Shown here in pieces: positions 1-6,725 of a DNA stretch of 6,992 nt (position 1 is the first letter of the stretch; each line of letters opens with the position of its first letter). The position numbers and the translations under genes are program-made. Where the stretch lies: the NCBI GenBank assembly GCA_947174455.1, contig CAMWIZ010000043.1:1-6992 (forward strand). Reading direction: 5' to 3'. The notes below the pieces were generated by a model. It had not been told where the DNA came from and did not search any database. It worked only from the letters and a program-made list of their open reading frames with translations. This DNA comes from an uncultured Clostridia bacterium. Its GTDB lineage: Bacteria > Bacillota > Clostridia > Oscillospirales > Acutalibacteraceae.

Positions 1-12
1 GTAGTAATTCAT

Positions 13-20
13 AAAGGAGA
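13..20 (+). promoter_or_regulatory. Shine-Dalgarno site of the XRE regulator
   Basis: AAAGGAGA lies 9 nt before the ATG at 30 and is the ribosome binding site that fixes this start. The promoter must lie left of the window or within the first few bases, because only 29 bp precede the gene. Confidence 0.8.
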
Positions 21-29
21 TAATTCATT

Positions 30-368
30 ATGCAAAAAGAAATTAACAAAATCTTAGGTGAGCGAGTAAAGGAATGCAGAAAAAACAAGGGTTATACACG
101 GGAAGCATTTGCTGAAACAATCTCGGTAAGCACACGTTTTCTTGCCGATGTTGAAAGCGGCAAGGTTGGCGTTTCCATATCCACCCTAAAAAATATGGCA
201 TTAGAGTTAAACGTTATGTCAGACTACCTTATCGGAATATCCTCTGCTGAAAACTCTGAGGATTTAATCAGAAACGGTATAATATCGAAAATCAAACTTA
301 TCGACAGCAAGTACTTAAAAGATATCGACACGATTTTGGACTGCATAATCAGTATTGCCAAAAAGTAA
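30..368 (+). CDS. XRE/Cro-CI-family helix-turn-helix transcriptional regulator
   Basis: This is a 112-residue DNA-binding protein. A single HTH domain of the XRE (HTH_3) type fills about residues 8-67. It has the usual layout: 'ERVKECRKNKGYTREAFAE' as helices 1-2, 'ISVSTRFLADVESGK' as the recognition region, and 'STLKNMALELNVMSDYLIG' as the closing helices. The remaining 45 residues are polar and helical, probably for dimerisation, with no metal or ligand motif that I recognise. Family members usually repress their own or neighbouring promoters, acting as cytoplasmic dimers; the target here is unknown. The gene is convergent with the ABC-F gene, whose stop codon is only 7 nt away, so the two share no promoter. 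Its true partner may lie left of the window. The family call is firm and the role is open. Confidence 0.9.
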   Translation: MQKEINKILGERVKECRKNKGYTREAFAETISVSTRFLADVESGKVGVSISTLKNMALELNVMSDYLIGISSAENSEDLIRNGIISKIKLIDSKYLKDIDTILDCIISIAKK

Positions 369-375
369 AATTTGA

Positions 376-2295
376 CTATTCTTCTGTAAGCAGCTCGCTT
401 ACCTCTTCCCATTCCTCATATAGCCTTTCAAGCTGTGCATTGGTTTCGTCAAGCTTTTGCGTCAATTCCATAAGCTTCCCATAATCCGCCGCAGCTTCCT
501 CTTCTTGCAGTGCGTTTTGCAGCTGCCCAACATCCGCTTCAGCCTTTTCAATGGCAGATTCGCAGTTTTTCAAACGCGTTTTTAGTTTTCTGATATTGGA
601 TTGCTGTTCCTTTCTCAACGCATAGTCGTTGACCTTTTTACCATCCTGCTTTTTTGCTGAATTAGTAAAAATACTGCCGCCTGTCTTCGCCCCGCTCTTT
701 TCTATGTAATAATCATAATTTCCAAGATACTCTTCAACACCGTTTTTAGTGAGAACTAAAATTCTGTCAGCTAATCTGTTTATAAAATATCTGTCATGAG
801 AAATAATTAGCATAGTCCCGCTGTAATCAGCTAATGCCTGCTCCAAACGTTCTCTGAATCCTGTATCGAGGTGGTTTGTCGGCTCATCGAGCAGCAAAAA
901 GTTGCCGCCCTTTAACATAAGCTTCATAAGGGCAATTTTAGCACGCTCCCCACCGCTCATTTCCTTTAGCTGACGGAACACCGTGTCACCCTTGAAAAGA
1001 AATCTTCCCAAAACAGTGCGAACCTCGGTTTCAGTCATGTAAGGAAACTCGTCCCAAACCTCGCTGAATGCACTCTTGTCAAGTGTTAAACCGCTCTGCA
1101 CCTGGTCAAAGTAGCCTACCTCAACATTTGCACCAAGCACCACTGAACCGCTGTCCTGTGAATATACCCTCTGCAAAATCTTAAAAAGTGTGGTTTTTCC
1201 GCAGCCGTTTTCCCCAAGCAAGAAAACTCTCTCCCCACGTCTTATGTGTATATTAACGTTATCAAAAAGCTTTTTATCACCAAATGACTTTGCCAAGTCC
1301 GTACAAATAAGTACATCATTGCCACTTTCACACTTTGGGGTAAATTTAAAATTAACCTGTTCAAGTTCCTTACCGGGCTCTACAAGATCTTCCTTTAAAC
1401 GGTCAACCTGCTTTTGCTTGCTTGCTGCGGTTACAAAGTTCCGTGCCTGTCCCCACCTTTTTTGCTGTTCAACAATTCCCTCTACACGCTTTATCTCTTT
1501 GAGCTGATTTTCATACTGCTGTTCGAGAATTTCTTGCTGCTTACGCTTTTTCTCCATAAAAGTAGAGTATGAACCTATGTACATCTGAGATCTTCCGTGT
1601 TCTATTTCAAGCGTTTTGTTGGTGACTGCATCAAGAAAATATCTGTCATGCGATACTATCAACACAGAACCTCTGTATTCCTTAACAAATCCTTCAAGCC
1701 AATTAACTGCCGCTATGTCCAAGTGGTTGGTCGGCTCGTCCAACAAAAGCAAATCAGCACCACTTAGCAAAAGCTTAGCCAAACAGAGCTTTGACCTTTG
1801 ACCTCCGCTGAGCCTTTCCGTCGGCATATCAAATTCCTTCTCACTGAACCCAAGCCCCAAAAGTGCAGCCCTCGTTCTGCTTACATAGGTAAGACCGCCG
1901 TCACGCTCAAACCGTTCACGAACCTTAAATTGCTCCGCAACAAGCTCGTCAACATCGCCCCTGTCGGACTCTATCATATGAGCAATAACCTCTAATCTAC
2001 GCTCATCATCAATAAGTGGCTGAAATATACTCAGCAATTCATCATACACTGTTCTGTCGGGAGTTGAACAGCTATGCTGTTCCATGTACCCAAACGCTGT
2101 GTCTTTGCTTTTGGATATCCCACCGCATGACGGCGACATTTGACCTGTGATTATCCTAAACAGCGTAGTTTTTCCCGCACCGTTTGCACCTATAAGTCCT
2201 ATCTTGTCACCGTACTCCATATTGAAAGAAATATTTTCAAACAGCGTTCTCTCAGGAAACGCAACCGAGATGTTATTAACAGTTAAAACAGCCAT
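376..2295 (-). CDS. ABC-F family ATPase, YdiF/Uup-like (ribosome-associated)
   Basis: This 639-residue soluble protein carries two ABC ATPase domains and no membrane segment. Domain 1 has Walker A GANGAGKTT (36-44), signature LSGGQ (162-166), Walker B with DEPTNHLD (D186, E187) and the H-loop histidine at 216. Domain 2 has GENGCGKTT (361-369), MSGGE (446-450), DEPTNHLD (470-477) and H500. All catalytic residues are present in both. The segment at about 235-320, rich in charged residues, is the inter-domain (P-site tRNA interaction) linker typical of ABC-F. A predicted coiled coil covers about 555-637, as in YdiF and Uup. ABC-F proteins bind the ribosomal E site and relieve stalled or drug-blocked translation. 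The long C-terminal coil argues for a housekeeping YdiF/Uup-type factor rather than an antibiotic-protection subclass, but this is inference. The gene lies 5 nt after the DUF5658-like gene, with its Shine-Dalgarno inside that gene's last codons. Confidence 0.95.
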   Translation of the reverse strand: MAVLTVNNISVAFPERTLFENISFNMEYGDKIGLIGANGAGKTTLFRIITGQMSPSCGGISKSKDTAFGYMEQHSCSTPDRTVYDELLSIFQPLIDDERRLEVIAHMIESDRGDVDELVAEQFKVRERFERDGGLTYVSRTRAALLGLGFSEKEFDMPTERLSGGQRSKLCLAKLLLSGADLLLLDEPTNHLDIAAVNWLEGFVKEYRGSVLIVSHDRYFLDAVTNKTLEIEHGRSQMYIGSYSTFMEKKRKQQEILEQQYENQLKEIKRVEGIVEQQKRWGQARNFVTAASKQKQVDRLKEDLVEPGKELEQVNFKFTPKCESGNDVLICTDLAKSFGDKKLFDNVNIHIRRGERVFLLGENGCGKTTLFKILQRVYSQDSGSVVLGANVEVGYFDQVQSGLTLDKSAFSEVWDEFPYMTETEVRTVLGRFLFKGDTVFRQLKEMSGGERAKIALMKLMLKGGNFLLLDEPTNHLDTGFRERLEQALADYSGTMLIISHDRYFINRLADRILVLTKNGVEEYLGNYDYYIEKSGAKTGGSIFTNSAKKQDGKKVNDYALRKEQQSNIRKLKTRLKNCESAIEKAEADVGQLQNALQEEEAAADYGKLMELTQKLDETNAQLERLYEEWEEVSELLTEE

Positions 2296-2300
2296 TATAA

Positions 2301-2654
2301 TTATCCTCTTAGAAATATAAAAAATACCGAAAAGCAGAATATGTGATATAAGTTTATTAAAAAATACACAGCTACTCCAAAAAGAACAATTCTATTCGCG
2401 ATAATAACCTGCTTTGACGAAGCATCACGAATTTTGTGTAGTGCAAGCAAAGTGAGTGAAAAGGGAAGTACAACCTTTACCGCAAACCCGAGCGGAACGC
2501 TCTCAACAACACTCTGCATAAGCGGATTGGCCTCCGAAAAGCAGCCTGTGGAAAGCAGTGCCAAGGTACAAATCCAGTCGGAGAAATTCAAAATCAGCAA
2601 TAAAAACAAACGTCTTTTGGTACAACCTATCGAACTATTTTTTAATAAATCCAT
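2301..2654 (-). CDS. Small DUF5658-like integral membrane protein
   Basis: This 117-residue protein is very hydrophobic, with about four membrane helices near residues 14-35, 53-73 and 84-115 (the last stretch is long enough for two). The N-terminal part shows a polar pattern within and after the first helix: N23, D26, T30, then G37 and E41-N43-P44. This resembles the 'N..D...T.....G..E.NP' pattern I associate with DUF5658, a family of unknown function. That match is from memory, not a search. No signal-peptidase site or catalytic motif is evident. It is the first gene of a two-gene unit with the ABC-F ATPase (5-nt gap). The two are unlikely to form a classical transporter, because ABC-F proteins do not partner with permeases. 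The ATG at 2654 is preceded by GAGGTG at 2660-2665. That site is caught in an inverted repeat, which may limit translation. Confidence 0.75.
   Translation of the reverse strand: MDLLKNSSIGCTKRRLFLLLILNFSDWICTLALLSTGCFSEANPLMQSVVESVPLGFAVKVVLPFSLTLLALHKIRDASSKQVIIANRIVLFGVAVYFLINLYHIFCFSVFFIFLRG
2304..2310 (-). promoter_or_regulatory. Shine-Dalgarno site of the ABC-F gene, inside the upstream gene
   Basis: Read on the minus strand, AAGAGGA sits 8 nt before the ATG at 2295 and overlaps the last codons of the preceding small membrane-protein gene, whose TAA is at 2301-2303. This arrangement favours co-transcription and translational coupling. Confidence 0.7.
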
Positions 2655-2694
2655 AAAAACACCTCACAAGGAGTATACCCGGCAAGGTGTTTTT
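2655..2694 (-). promoter_or_regulatory. Inverted repeat occluding the ribosome binding site of the DUF5658-like gene
   Basis: A perfect 10-bp inverted repeat (plus-strand arms AAAAACACCT at 2655-2664 and AGGTGTTTTT at 2685-2694) encloses a 20-nt loop. In the minus-strand transcript the 3' arm contains AGGTG of the Shine-Dalgarno and runs right up to the ATG, so folding would hide the site. A TATACT hexamer in the loop could instead be a -10 element, in which case the repeat would act as a DNA operator. No good -35 supports that reading. Confidence 0.5.
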
Positions 2695-2727
2695 TTATGC
2701 AGAAACTAAGATACTAACATTCAAACT

Positions 2728-2756
2728 TTTTCAGTCTGATTTCATCAGACCGAAAA
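2728..2756 (-). other. Stable hairpin downstream of trkH
   Basis: In minus-strand RNA this segment folds into a continuous 13-bp stem: TTTTC, a G-U wobble, then GTCTGAT, closed by a GAA loop. In plus-strand RNA the wobble becomes an A-C mismatch, so the structure is better in the trkH/DUF5658 direction. It lies about 80 nt past the trkH stop. It lacks a U-tract after the stem (AAAAAG follows), so it is not a canonical terminator. RNA 3'-end stabilisation, processing or a protein site are possible. Confidence 0.5.
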
Positions 2757-2785
2757 TACGGTAATAAACATGTATAGTTTTTAAA

Positions 2786-2806
2786 CAGCATATGATAGTG
2801 ATGCTG
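2786..2806 (-). terminator. Weak possible terminator of the trkAH operon
   Basis: Arms CAGCAT and ATGCTG form a 6-bp stem with a 9-nt loop, followed on the minus strand by TTT and then A residues. It sits 30 nt after the trkH stop codon, where a terminator would be expected, but the stem is short and the U-tract poor. Read-through into the downstream pair is possible. Confidence 0.3.
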
Positions 2807-2836
2807 CCAAAGTCCCCGTCAGTTTTATTTAAAAAA

Positions 2837-4300
2837 TTACTTTGAACGCCATGACGACGGCATAAATACCATCAAAATCGGCAGTAACTCCAACCGTCCT
2901 GCAAGCATATCAAATATCAGCACATACTTTGACAAAACGGAAAACCCATCAAAGTTGCAGACAGGACCTACCGCACCAAAACCGGGACCCATATTATTAA
3001 GACACGCAAGAACCGCTGTAAAGTTAGTTGTAAAGTCATAACCGTCTATGGATATAATCAACACAGAAGCTGTAAACACGGCAATAAATATTGTGAGGTA
3101 TACGCTTACCGAACGAATGACCTCGTGCTTTATCGGCTTCCCATCCATTTTTACAGACTTAACCGAATGAGGGTGAAGCTGCGTGTGTATTTCTTTACTG
3201 CATTCCTTTAGAAGTATAACAATACGACTGACTTTAAGCCCGCCGCCCGTACTGCCTGCACACGCACCAATTAAAGCAACTAAGATTAAAATAGCCTTTG
3301 TGGACTCGGGCCAAAGGTCATAGTTTGTTGTAGCAAAGCCCGTAGACGACAAAAGTGTAGCCACCTGGAATGCACTGTGGTGGAAACAATCGAACAGACT
3401 TTGGAACACACCTTTATAATAGAGTACCCCAGTAATAACAAAGGTACATGCAAAAAACCAGCCAAAGTAGTACCGCATTTCCTCAAACTTAATCGCCTGT
3501 CTGAATTTTCTTGCAATAATCAAAAAATAAACAGTGAAATTCAGTCCAAATAAAACCATAAAGGTTGTAATGACACCTTGCCAGTAATAATGCCCCTCAT
3601 AAGCGGCAATACCGTCATTGTGTATGGAAAATCCTCCTGTACCGGCAGTGGAGAAAGTAACCGTTATTGCATCAAAAACAGGCATTTTTCCTACTATTAG
3701 CAGTAAAAACTCCACAACAGACAGAAATATATACATCATGTACAGCAGAACCGCCGTACCTTTCAGCTTTGGAATCAATTTTGACACAACAGGACCCGGG
3801 CTTTCCGCTTTCATTAGGTACATATTTGACTGACCGCTAAACGGAGTAATAACAGCCAAAATAAATACAAGTATACCCATGCCGCCTGCCCAGTTTGTAA
3901 AGCACCGCCAAAATGTCATGCCCTTACTCAAATCCTCTATAGCAATATCGTTGCCGAGTATGGTGCAGCCCGTTGTCGTAAATCCCGACACTGTTTCAAA
4001 CAATGCATTTGTAAAATTTGGTATTTCTCCGCTTATAACAAACGGCAAACAACCAATAACACTCAGCATAATCCACGTTATCGCACAGGCAGCGTAACCC
4101 TCTCTGGAATACATCTGCTTATTTTTTGGCTTAAATTTAGAGGATACCCCTCCCACTAAAGCACATATACCGCTTACCAGCAGAAAGTAAACCCATGTAC
4201 TTTCTCTGTATATTATAGACACTATCATTGGCAGCAATAGCATTGCCGCAATAATGACCATAACCCAACCGACAATATACCTTACAAGACTCTTGTTCAT
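2837..4300 (-). CDS. trkH: Trk potassium uptake system, pore subunit TrkH
   Basis: TrkH is the K+-conducting membrane subunit of the Trk system. The 487-residue length is normal. The four repeated membrane-pore-membrane units each show their filter segment: SGFTTTGC (105-112), TAGTGGFS (218-225), SSTGFATTNYD (318-328) and NNMGPGFG (435-442). GACAGSTGGGLKVSRI (345-360) is the conserved family stretch that starts with the intramembrane loop region and leads into the next cytoplasmic segment. The C-terminal GRLELLP (468-474) is also diagnostic. An N-terminal hydrophobic pair of helices precedes the first pore, as in TrkH. ATG at 4300 is preceded by GGAGAGGG, 3 nt upstream. It is co-transcribed with trkA (44-nt gap, no terminator between them). 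KtrB is the alternative, but the double-length TrkA partner favours Trk. No key residue is missing. Confidence 0.96.
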   Translation of the reverse strand: MNKSLVRYIVGWVMVIIAAMLLLPMIVSIIYRESTWVYFLLVSGICALVGGVSSKFKPKNKQMYSREGYAACAITWIMLSVIGCLPFVISGEIPNFTNALFETVSGFTTTGCTILGNDIAIEDLSKGMTFWRCFTNWAGGMGILVFILAVITPFSGQSNMYLMKAESPGPVVSKLIPKLKGTAVLLYMMYIFLSVVEFLLLIVGKMPVFDAITVTFSTAGTGGFSIHNDGIAAYEGHYYWQGVITTFMVLFGLNFTVYFLIIARKFRQAIKFEEMRYYFGWFFACTFVITGVLYYKGVFQSLFDCFHHSAFQVATLLSSTGFATTNYDLWPESTKAILILVALIGACAGSTGGGLKVSRIVILLKECSKEIHTQLHPHSVKSVKMDGKPIKHEVIRSVSVYLTIFIAVFTASVLIISIDGYDFTTNFTAVLACLNNMGPGFGAVGPVCNFDGFSVLSKYVLIFDMLAGRLELLPILMVFMPSSWRSK

Positions 4301-4303
4301 ATT

Positions 4304-4311
4304 CCCTCTCC
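4304..4311 (-). promoter_or_regulatory. Shine-Dalgarno site of trkH
   Basis: On the minus strand GGAGAGGG lies just before the ATG at 4300. The core GGAG is 7 nt from the start, which supports this start codon. The trkA-trkH gap holds no promoter that I can recognise. Confidence 0.65.
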
Positions 4312-4344
4312 GTCAAACCCTACTTTCACTAAATAGGCAAAAAA

Positions 4345-5700
4345 TTATGCCATAACATCTGAAAGATCTTTTAGTCCCTTGTGGGTGGTTACGATGATAA
4401 CGGTGTCCCCTACCTCAATCGTATCACTGCCCTTAGGTATAATGATTTTGCCGTTTCTGTTGATAGAACCGACATGCACATAATCCTTAAACTTCAATTC
4501 ACTCAGCGGTTTTGAAACGAGGTCGCTTTCACTGCCAACCTTAAACTCAAGTGCCTCTGCCTTACCGTCGTTCAGCTTATAAAGTGTTTCGACATTGCTT
4601 CCAAAAGAGTTCTGCACCGCACGTACATATCTCACTATAGCCTCAGCGGTAAGTTCCCTTGGACGGATTACACTGTCAAGCGGCAATGTATCAACTATAT
4701 TGTCAAAAACTATTCTGTCAACCTTGGTTATGCACTTTGCTCTGGATACTTGACGGGCATACAACGAAAGCATAATATTTTCCTCGTCAAAATTGGTCAG
4801 GGTTACAACCGCGTCTGCCTTGTTTATTCCCTCTGACATTAACAAGTCCTGATTCATGCCGTCGCCGTTAATAATAACCGCCTCGTCAAGAATTTGGGAA
4901 AGCTCGTGACAACGCTTGTTATCTCTTTCTATTATCTTTACATCTATACCGCTTTTTAGCAGTATATCAGCTAAATAATAGGCTGTACGGCTGCCGCCTA
5001 TAATCATTGCATTTTTGGCCTTTATTGAATTTGCGTTAAGCTTTTTGAAAAGCCTTGTTGCGTTTGACGGGGCACAAATAATTGAGAGCTTATCCCCCGG
5101 ACGTATAACAAAGTCGCCTGTCGGTATAAAAACCCCTTCATCACGCTCTATAGTACAAATTCTTACATTACCCTTAAGAAGTCCCGAAAGTTCTGCGATT
5201 TTAGAACCGCACAGCGGGGATTCCCTTGTTACTTTGAAGGTGTATATCTCAACATTGCCCCTTGCAAAGCTGTCAACCTCTATGGCTGACGGGAAACGAA
5301 TTAAACGGCTCATCTCTAAAGCCGCAATTTTCTCAGGATTTATCATTAAAGACAGACCCAACTCGCCTTTAAGGTTGTGTATATCCTCGTGATATACAGG
5401 CTTTCTTATACGGGCGATTGTATTGGCTGCACCGCATTTTTTTGCAAGCAGACACATATAAAGGTTAAGCTCATCGGCATCTGTTACAGCTATAACCAAG
5501 TCAGCCTTATCCGCCCCTGCTTCACGCAAAACGGCGGAGCTTGCACCGTCACCCTCTATTCCCATTAAATCGCACGAATCCGTCACCCTGTTAAGTGCAG
5601 ATTCCCTGTTGTCAATCACCACAATGTCGTGATCCTCAGCATAGAGCTGTTCGGCAAGCGTACTGCCAACCTTGCCACAGCCGATTATTATAATATTCAT
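4345..5700 (-). CDS. trkA: Trk potassium uptake system, NAD-binding gating subunit TrkA
   Basis: TrkA is the cytoplasmic regulatory ring subunit that binds nucleotides (NAD(H), ATP/ADP) and gates TrkH. The 451-residue protein is a tandem duplication: RCK-N (about 1-120), RCK-C (about 140-215), RCK-N (about 229-345) and RCK-C (about 370-450). The first Rossmann site is intact: GCGKVG at 7-12 after a beta strand, and the acidic D30 at the end of strand 2, which binds the ribose. The second site reads GGSRTA at 235-240 with E258. It has serine at the third position and alanine in place of the last glycine, so nucleotide binding there may be weakened. ATG at 5700 follows GGAGA by 6 nt. The gene precedes trkH in one operon driven from the promoter at 5768-5796. 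Single-domain KtrA (about 220 residues) is excluded by length. Confidence 0.96.
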   Translation of the reverse strand: MNIIIIGCGKVGSTLAEQLYAEDHDIVVIDNRESALNRVTDSCDLMGIEGDGASSAVLREAGADKADLVIAVTDADELNLYMCLLAKKCGAANTIARIRKPVYHEDIHNLKGELGLSLMINPEKIAALEMSRLIRFPSAIEVDSFARGNVEIYTFKVTRESPLCGSKIAELSGLLKGNVRICTIERDEGVFIPTGDFVIRPGDKLSIICAPSNATRLFKKLNANSIKAKNAMIIGGSRTAYYLADILLKSGIDVKIIERDNKRCHELSQILDEAVIINGDGMNQDLLMSEGINKADAVVTLTNFDEENIMLSLYARQVSRAKCITKVDRIVFDNIVDTLPLDSVIRPRELTAEAIVRYVRAVQNSFGSNVETLYKLNDGKAEALEFKVGSESDLVSKPLSELKFKDYVHVGSINRNGKIIIPKGSDTIEVGDTVIIVTTHKGLKDLSDVMA

Positions 5701-5706
5701 TCACTA

Positions 5707-5711
5707 TCTCC
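5707..5711 (-). promoter_or_regulatory. Shine-Dalgarno site of trkA
   Basis: GGAGA on the minus strand, 6 nt before the ATG at 5700, supports this start. Confidence 0.7.
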
Positions 5712-5767
5712 AAATATCCGTTTATTATAAAAAACATAAAAACAAAAGGCACGCATATACGCACATT

Positions 5768-5796
5768 ATGATACTACAAATTTATAGAAACGTCAA
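5768..5796 (-). promoter_or_regulatory. Sigma-A-type promoter of the trkA-trkH operon
   Basis: On the minus strand TTGACG (5791-5796) and TATCAT (5768-5773) are separated by exactly 17 bp, each matching 5 of 6 consensus bases. The predicted start is near 5761, giving a leader of about 60 nt. This is too short for the large c-di-AMP (ydaO) riboswitch that controls some K+ transporter genes. A second TATAAT at 5724-5729 has no matching -35 and is probably incidental. Confidence 0.7.
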
Positions 5797-5819
5797 TAAA
5801 TCCGAGAACACTTTTTCGC

Positions 5820-5851
5820 CAAATTTGAACAAATTTTTATTTAAAAATTTG
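5820..5851 (-). promoter_or_regulatory. AT-rich palindrome upstream of the trkA promoter
   Basis: Arms CAAATTTTTA (5830-5839) and TAAAAATTTG (5842-5851) form a perfect 10-bp inverted repeat with a 2-nt centre. A further palindrome CAAATTTG lies at 5820-5827, 10 bp from the first arm. Together they sit about 59 to 90 bp upstream of the predicted trkA start. Phased A/T tracts suggest bent DNA, an UP-like element or a regulator site. This is inference only. Confidence 0.45.
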
Positions 5852-5866
5852 CGAATATTTACACTG

Positions 5867-5908
5867 AAAAAAATTCCCCTCATACCGTCATAATATGCGG
5901 TATGAGGG
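5867..5908 (-). terminator. Intrinsic terminator of the SdpI-like gene
   Basis: On the minus strand CCCTCATACCG (5898-5908) pairs perfectly over 11 bp with CGGTATGAGGG (5877-5887), and the loop can partly pair too (CAT with ATG). GAA and then seven T residues (5867-5873) follow directly. It lies 6 nt past the stop codon of the SdpI-like gene and insulates trkA from it. The plus strand has no T-run after the stem, so the terminator acts in one direction. Confidence 0.92.
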
Positions 5909-5914
5909 AAACAG

Positions 5915-6628
5915 TCAATCAGAATCGGATTTATGAGTAATGTAGGAATATATAATCGGCATTATGTAGGAAAAAACAAGAAGTATGCCAATCGCCACAC
6001 AGTTTGGCAAATTGTTTGATATAACAATAGACCACGCCGACAGGCATACACCCGCAAGACCGCCCATAACACCCAAATAAGAACAAACTCTGCTCGTTTT
6101 ATCCCTGAGCGGAGTATCCTTTGCAAGCCACGGCAAACGTATTCCGCCCACCGAGTTTGGTGCAACCTCACGGTAAAAGCTTGACAGAAAAATCATAACC
6201 GCACTGAGCATTATGACTATGATAGACGGCAAAATTACGCCTATATCCTGTATATTGTTAAGTGCTATTCCCGTCAGGACCCAGCTTATTATCGCAAAAA
6301 ACCACGTTGCAACCAGTCCCCAGTTGCCGCTTCCAAGGGAAATCTCCCCAAAAATTTCATCAAGAGGGTTAGCTAAGTCATCATCCTCATCGGCATTATC
6401 ATTCTGCACAGAATTATTCTTTTTCTTCATATTCTCAGCAATTAAAAGTGTACCCGATATTATAAGCGGTATAGCTGTCCAAATCAAATAAAACCATCTG
6501 CTGCCCGTCGCCAACGCCTTACCGTTAAAGCCGTAAAGAACAAATACCTCCGGCTGCATAAAGATGCCTATGACCAGCATATTCAGCACAGCATTTATGG
6601 AAGAAAGAGTAAATAATAGCTTTCTCAT
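5915..6628 (-). CDS. SdpI/DUF1648-type polytopic membrane protein
   Basis: This 237-residue protein has about six membrane helices (near 5-24, 45-64, 103-123, 131-150, 182-202 and 209-231). After helix 1, 'QPEVFVLYGFNGKALATGSRW' resembles the DUF1648 segment (proline-glutamate, a loop with N and G, then an aromatic). Before helix 5, 'VAPNSVGGIRLPWLAK' (155-170) matches the SdpI-family motif with N158, G162-I-R164 and P166-W167; the usual following Trp is absent. An acidic cytoplasmic-type linker (about 65-100, EDDD) splits the two halves. SdpI of Bacillus confers immunity to the SDP toxin and relays its signal, but no toxin or sdpR gene is visible here, so the function is unknown. The open frame extends to a TTG at 6706. 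I chose the ATG at 6628 because GGGGTG lies 9 nt upstream and MRK directly precedes helix 1. It is monocistronic in the window. Confidence 0.8.
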   Translation of the reverse strand: MRKLLFTLSSINAVLNMLVIGIFMQPEVFVLYGFNGKALATGSRWFYLIWTAIPLIISGTLLIAENMKKKNNSVQNDNADEDDDLANPLDEIFGEISLGSGNWGLVATWFFAIISWVLTGIALNNIQDIGVILPSIIVIMLSAVMIFLSSFYREVAPNSVGGIRLPWLAKDTPLRDKTSRVCSYLGVMGGLAGVCLSAWSIVISNNLPNCVAIGILLVFSYIMPIIYSYITHKSDSD

Positions 6629-6637
6629 CTTACCAAA

Positions 6638-6643
6638 CACCCC
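6638..6643 (-). promoter_or_regulatory. Shine-Dalgarno site deciding the SdpI-like start
   Basis: GGGGTG on the minus strand lies 9 nt before the ATG at 6628. The rival TTG at 6706 has only GGTGA about 7 nt upstream and would add 26 residues without helix or signal character. Confidence 0.5.
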
Positions 6644-6725
6644 ATTTCTTTGGAAATTCAAGACATAAAGCTTATAGTATGATGCCAAACAATGCGAAAT
6701 CCACAAACGGATTTCACCATATTAA

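Noticed and set aside
386..402. GTAAGC-AGCTC-GCTTAC hairpin as a bidirectional terminator between the XRE and ABC-F genes
   Set aside because: It lies inside the last codons of the ABC-F gene and has no immediate T-run on either strand; the minus-strand T-rich stretch starts well beyond it.
2434..2709. Plus-strand 91-codon open frame over the DUF5658-like gene
   Set aside because: It is antisense to a protein with clear membrane-protein character, has no convincing Shine-Dalgarno, and its sequence shows no family resemblance.
5015..5392. Plus-strand 125-codon open frame inside trkA
   Set aside because: It is a shadow of the well-supported TrkA reading frame, with serine- and leucine-rich low-information sequence.
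5701..5761. c-di-AMP (ydaO) or other riboswitch in the trkA leader
   Set aside because: The predicted leader is only about 60 nt and very AT-rich, with no conserved core and no terminator hairpin before the start codon.
6629..6706. TTG at 6706 as the start of the SdpI-like protein
   Set aside because: TTG is a weaker start. The extra 26 residues lack helix or signal features, and the ATG at 6628 has a better-supported Shine-Dalgarno and a lysine/arginine-led first helix. It is not fully excluded.
6658..6720. 20-codon ATG frame in the SdpI-like leader as an upstream regulatory ORF
   Set aside because: It starts only about 10 nt after the predicted transcription start, has no Shine-Dalgarno, and its peptide shows no leader-like codon run.
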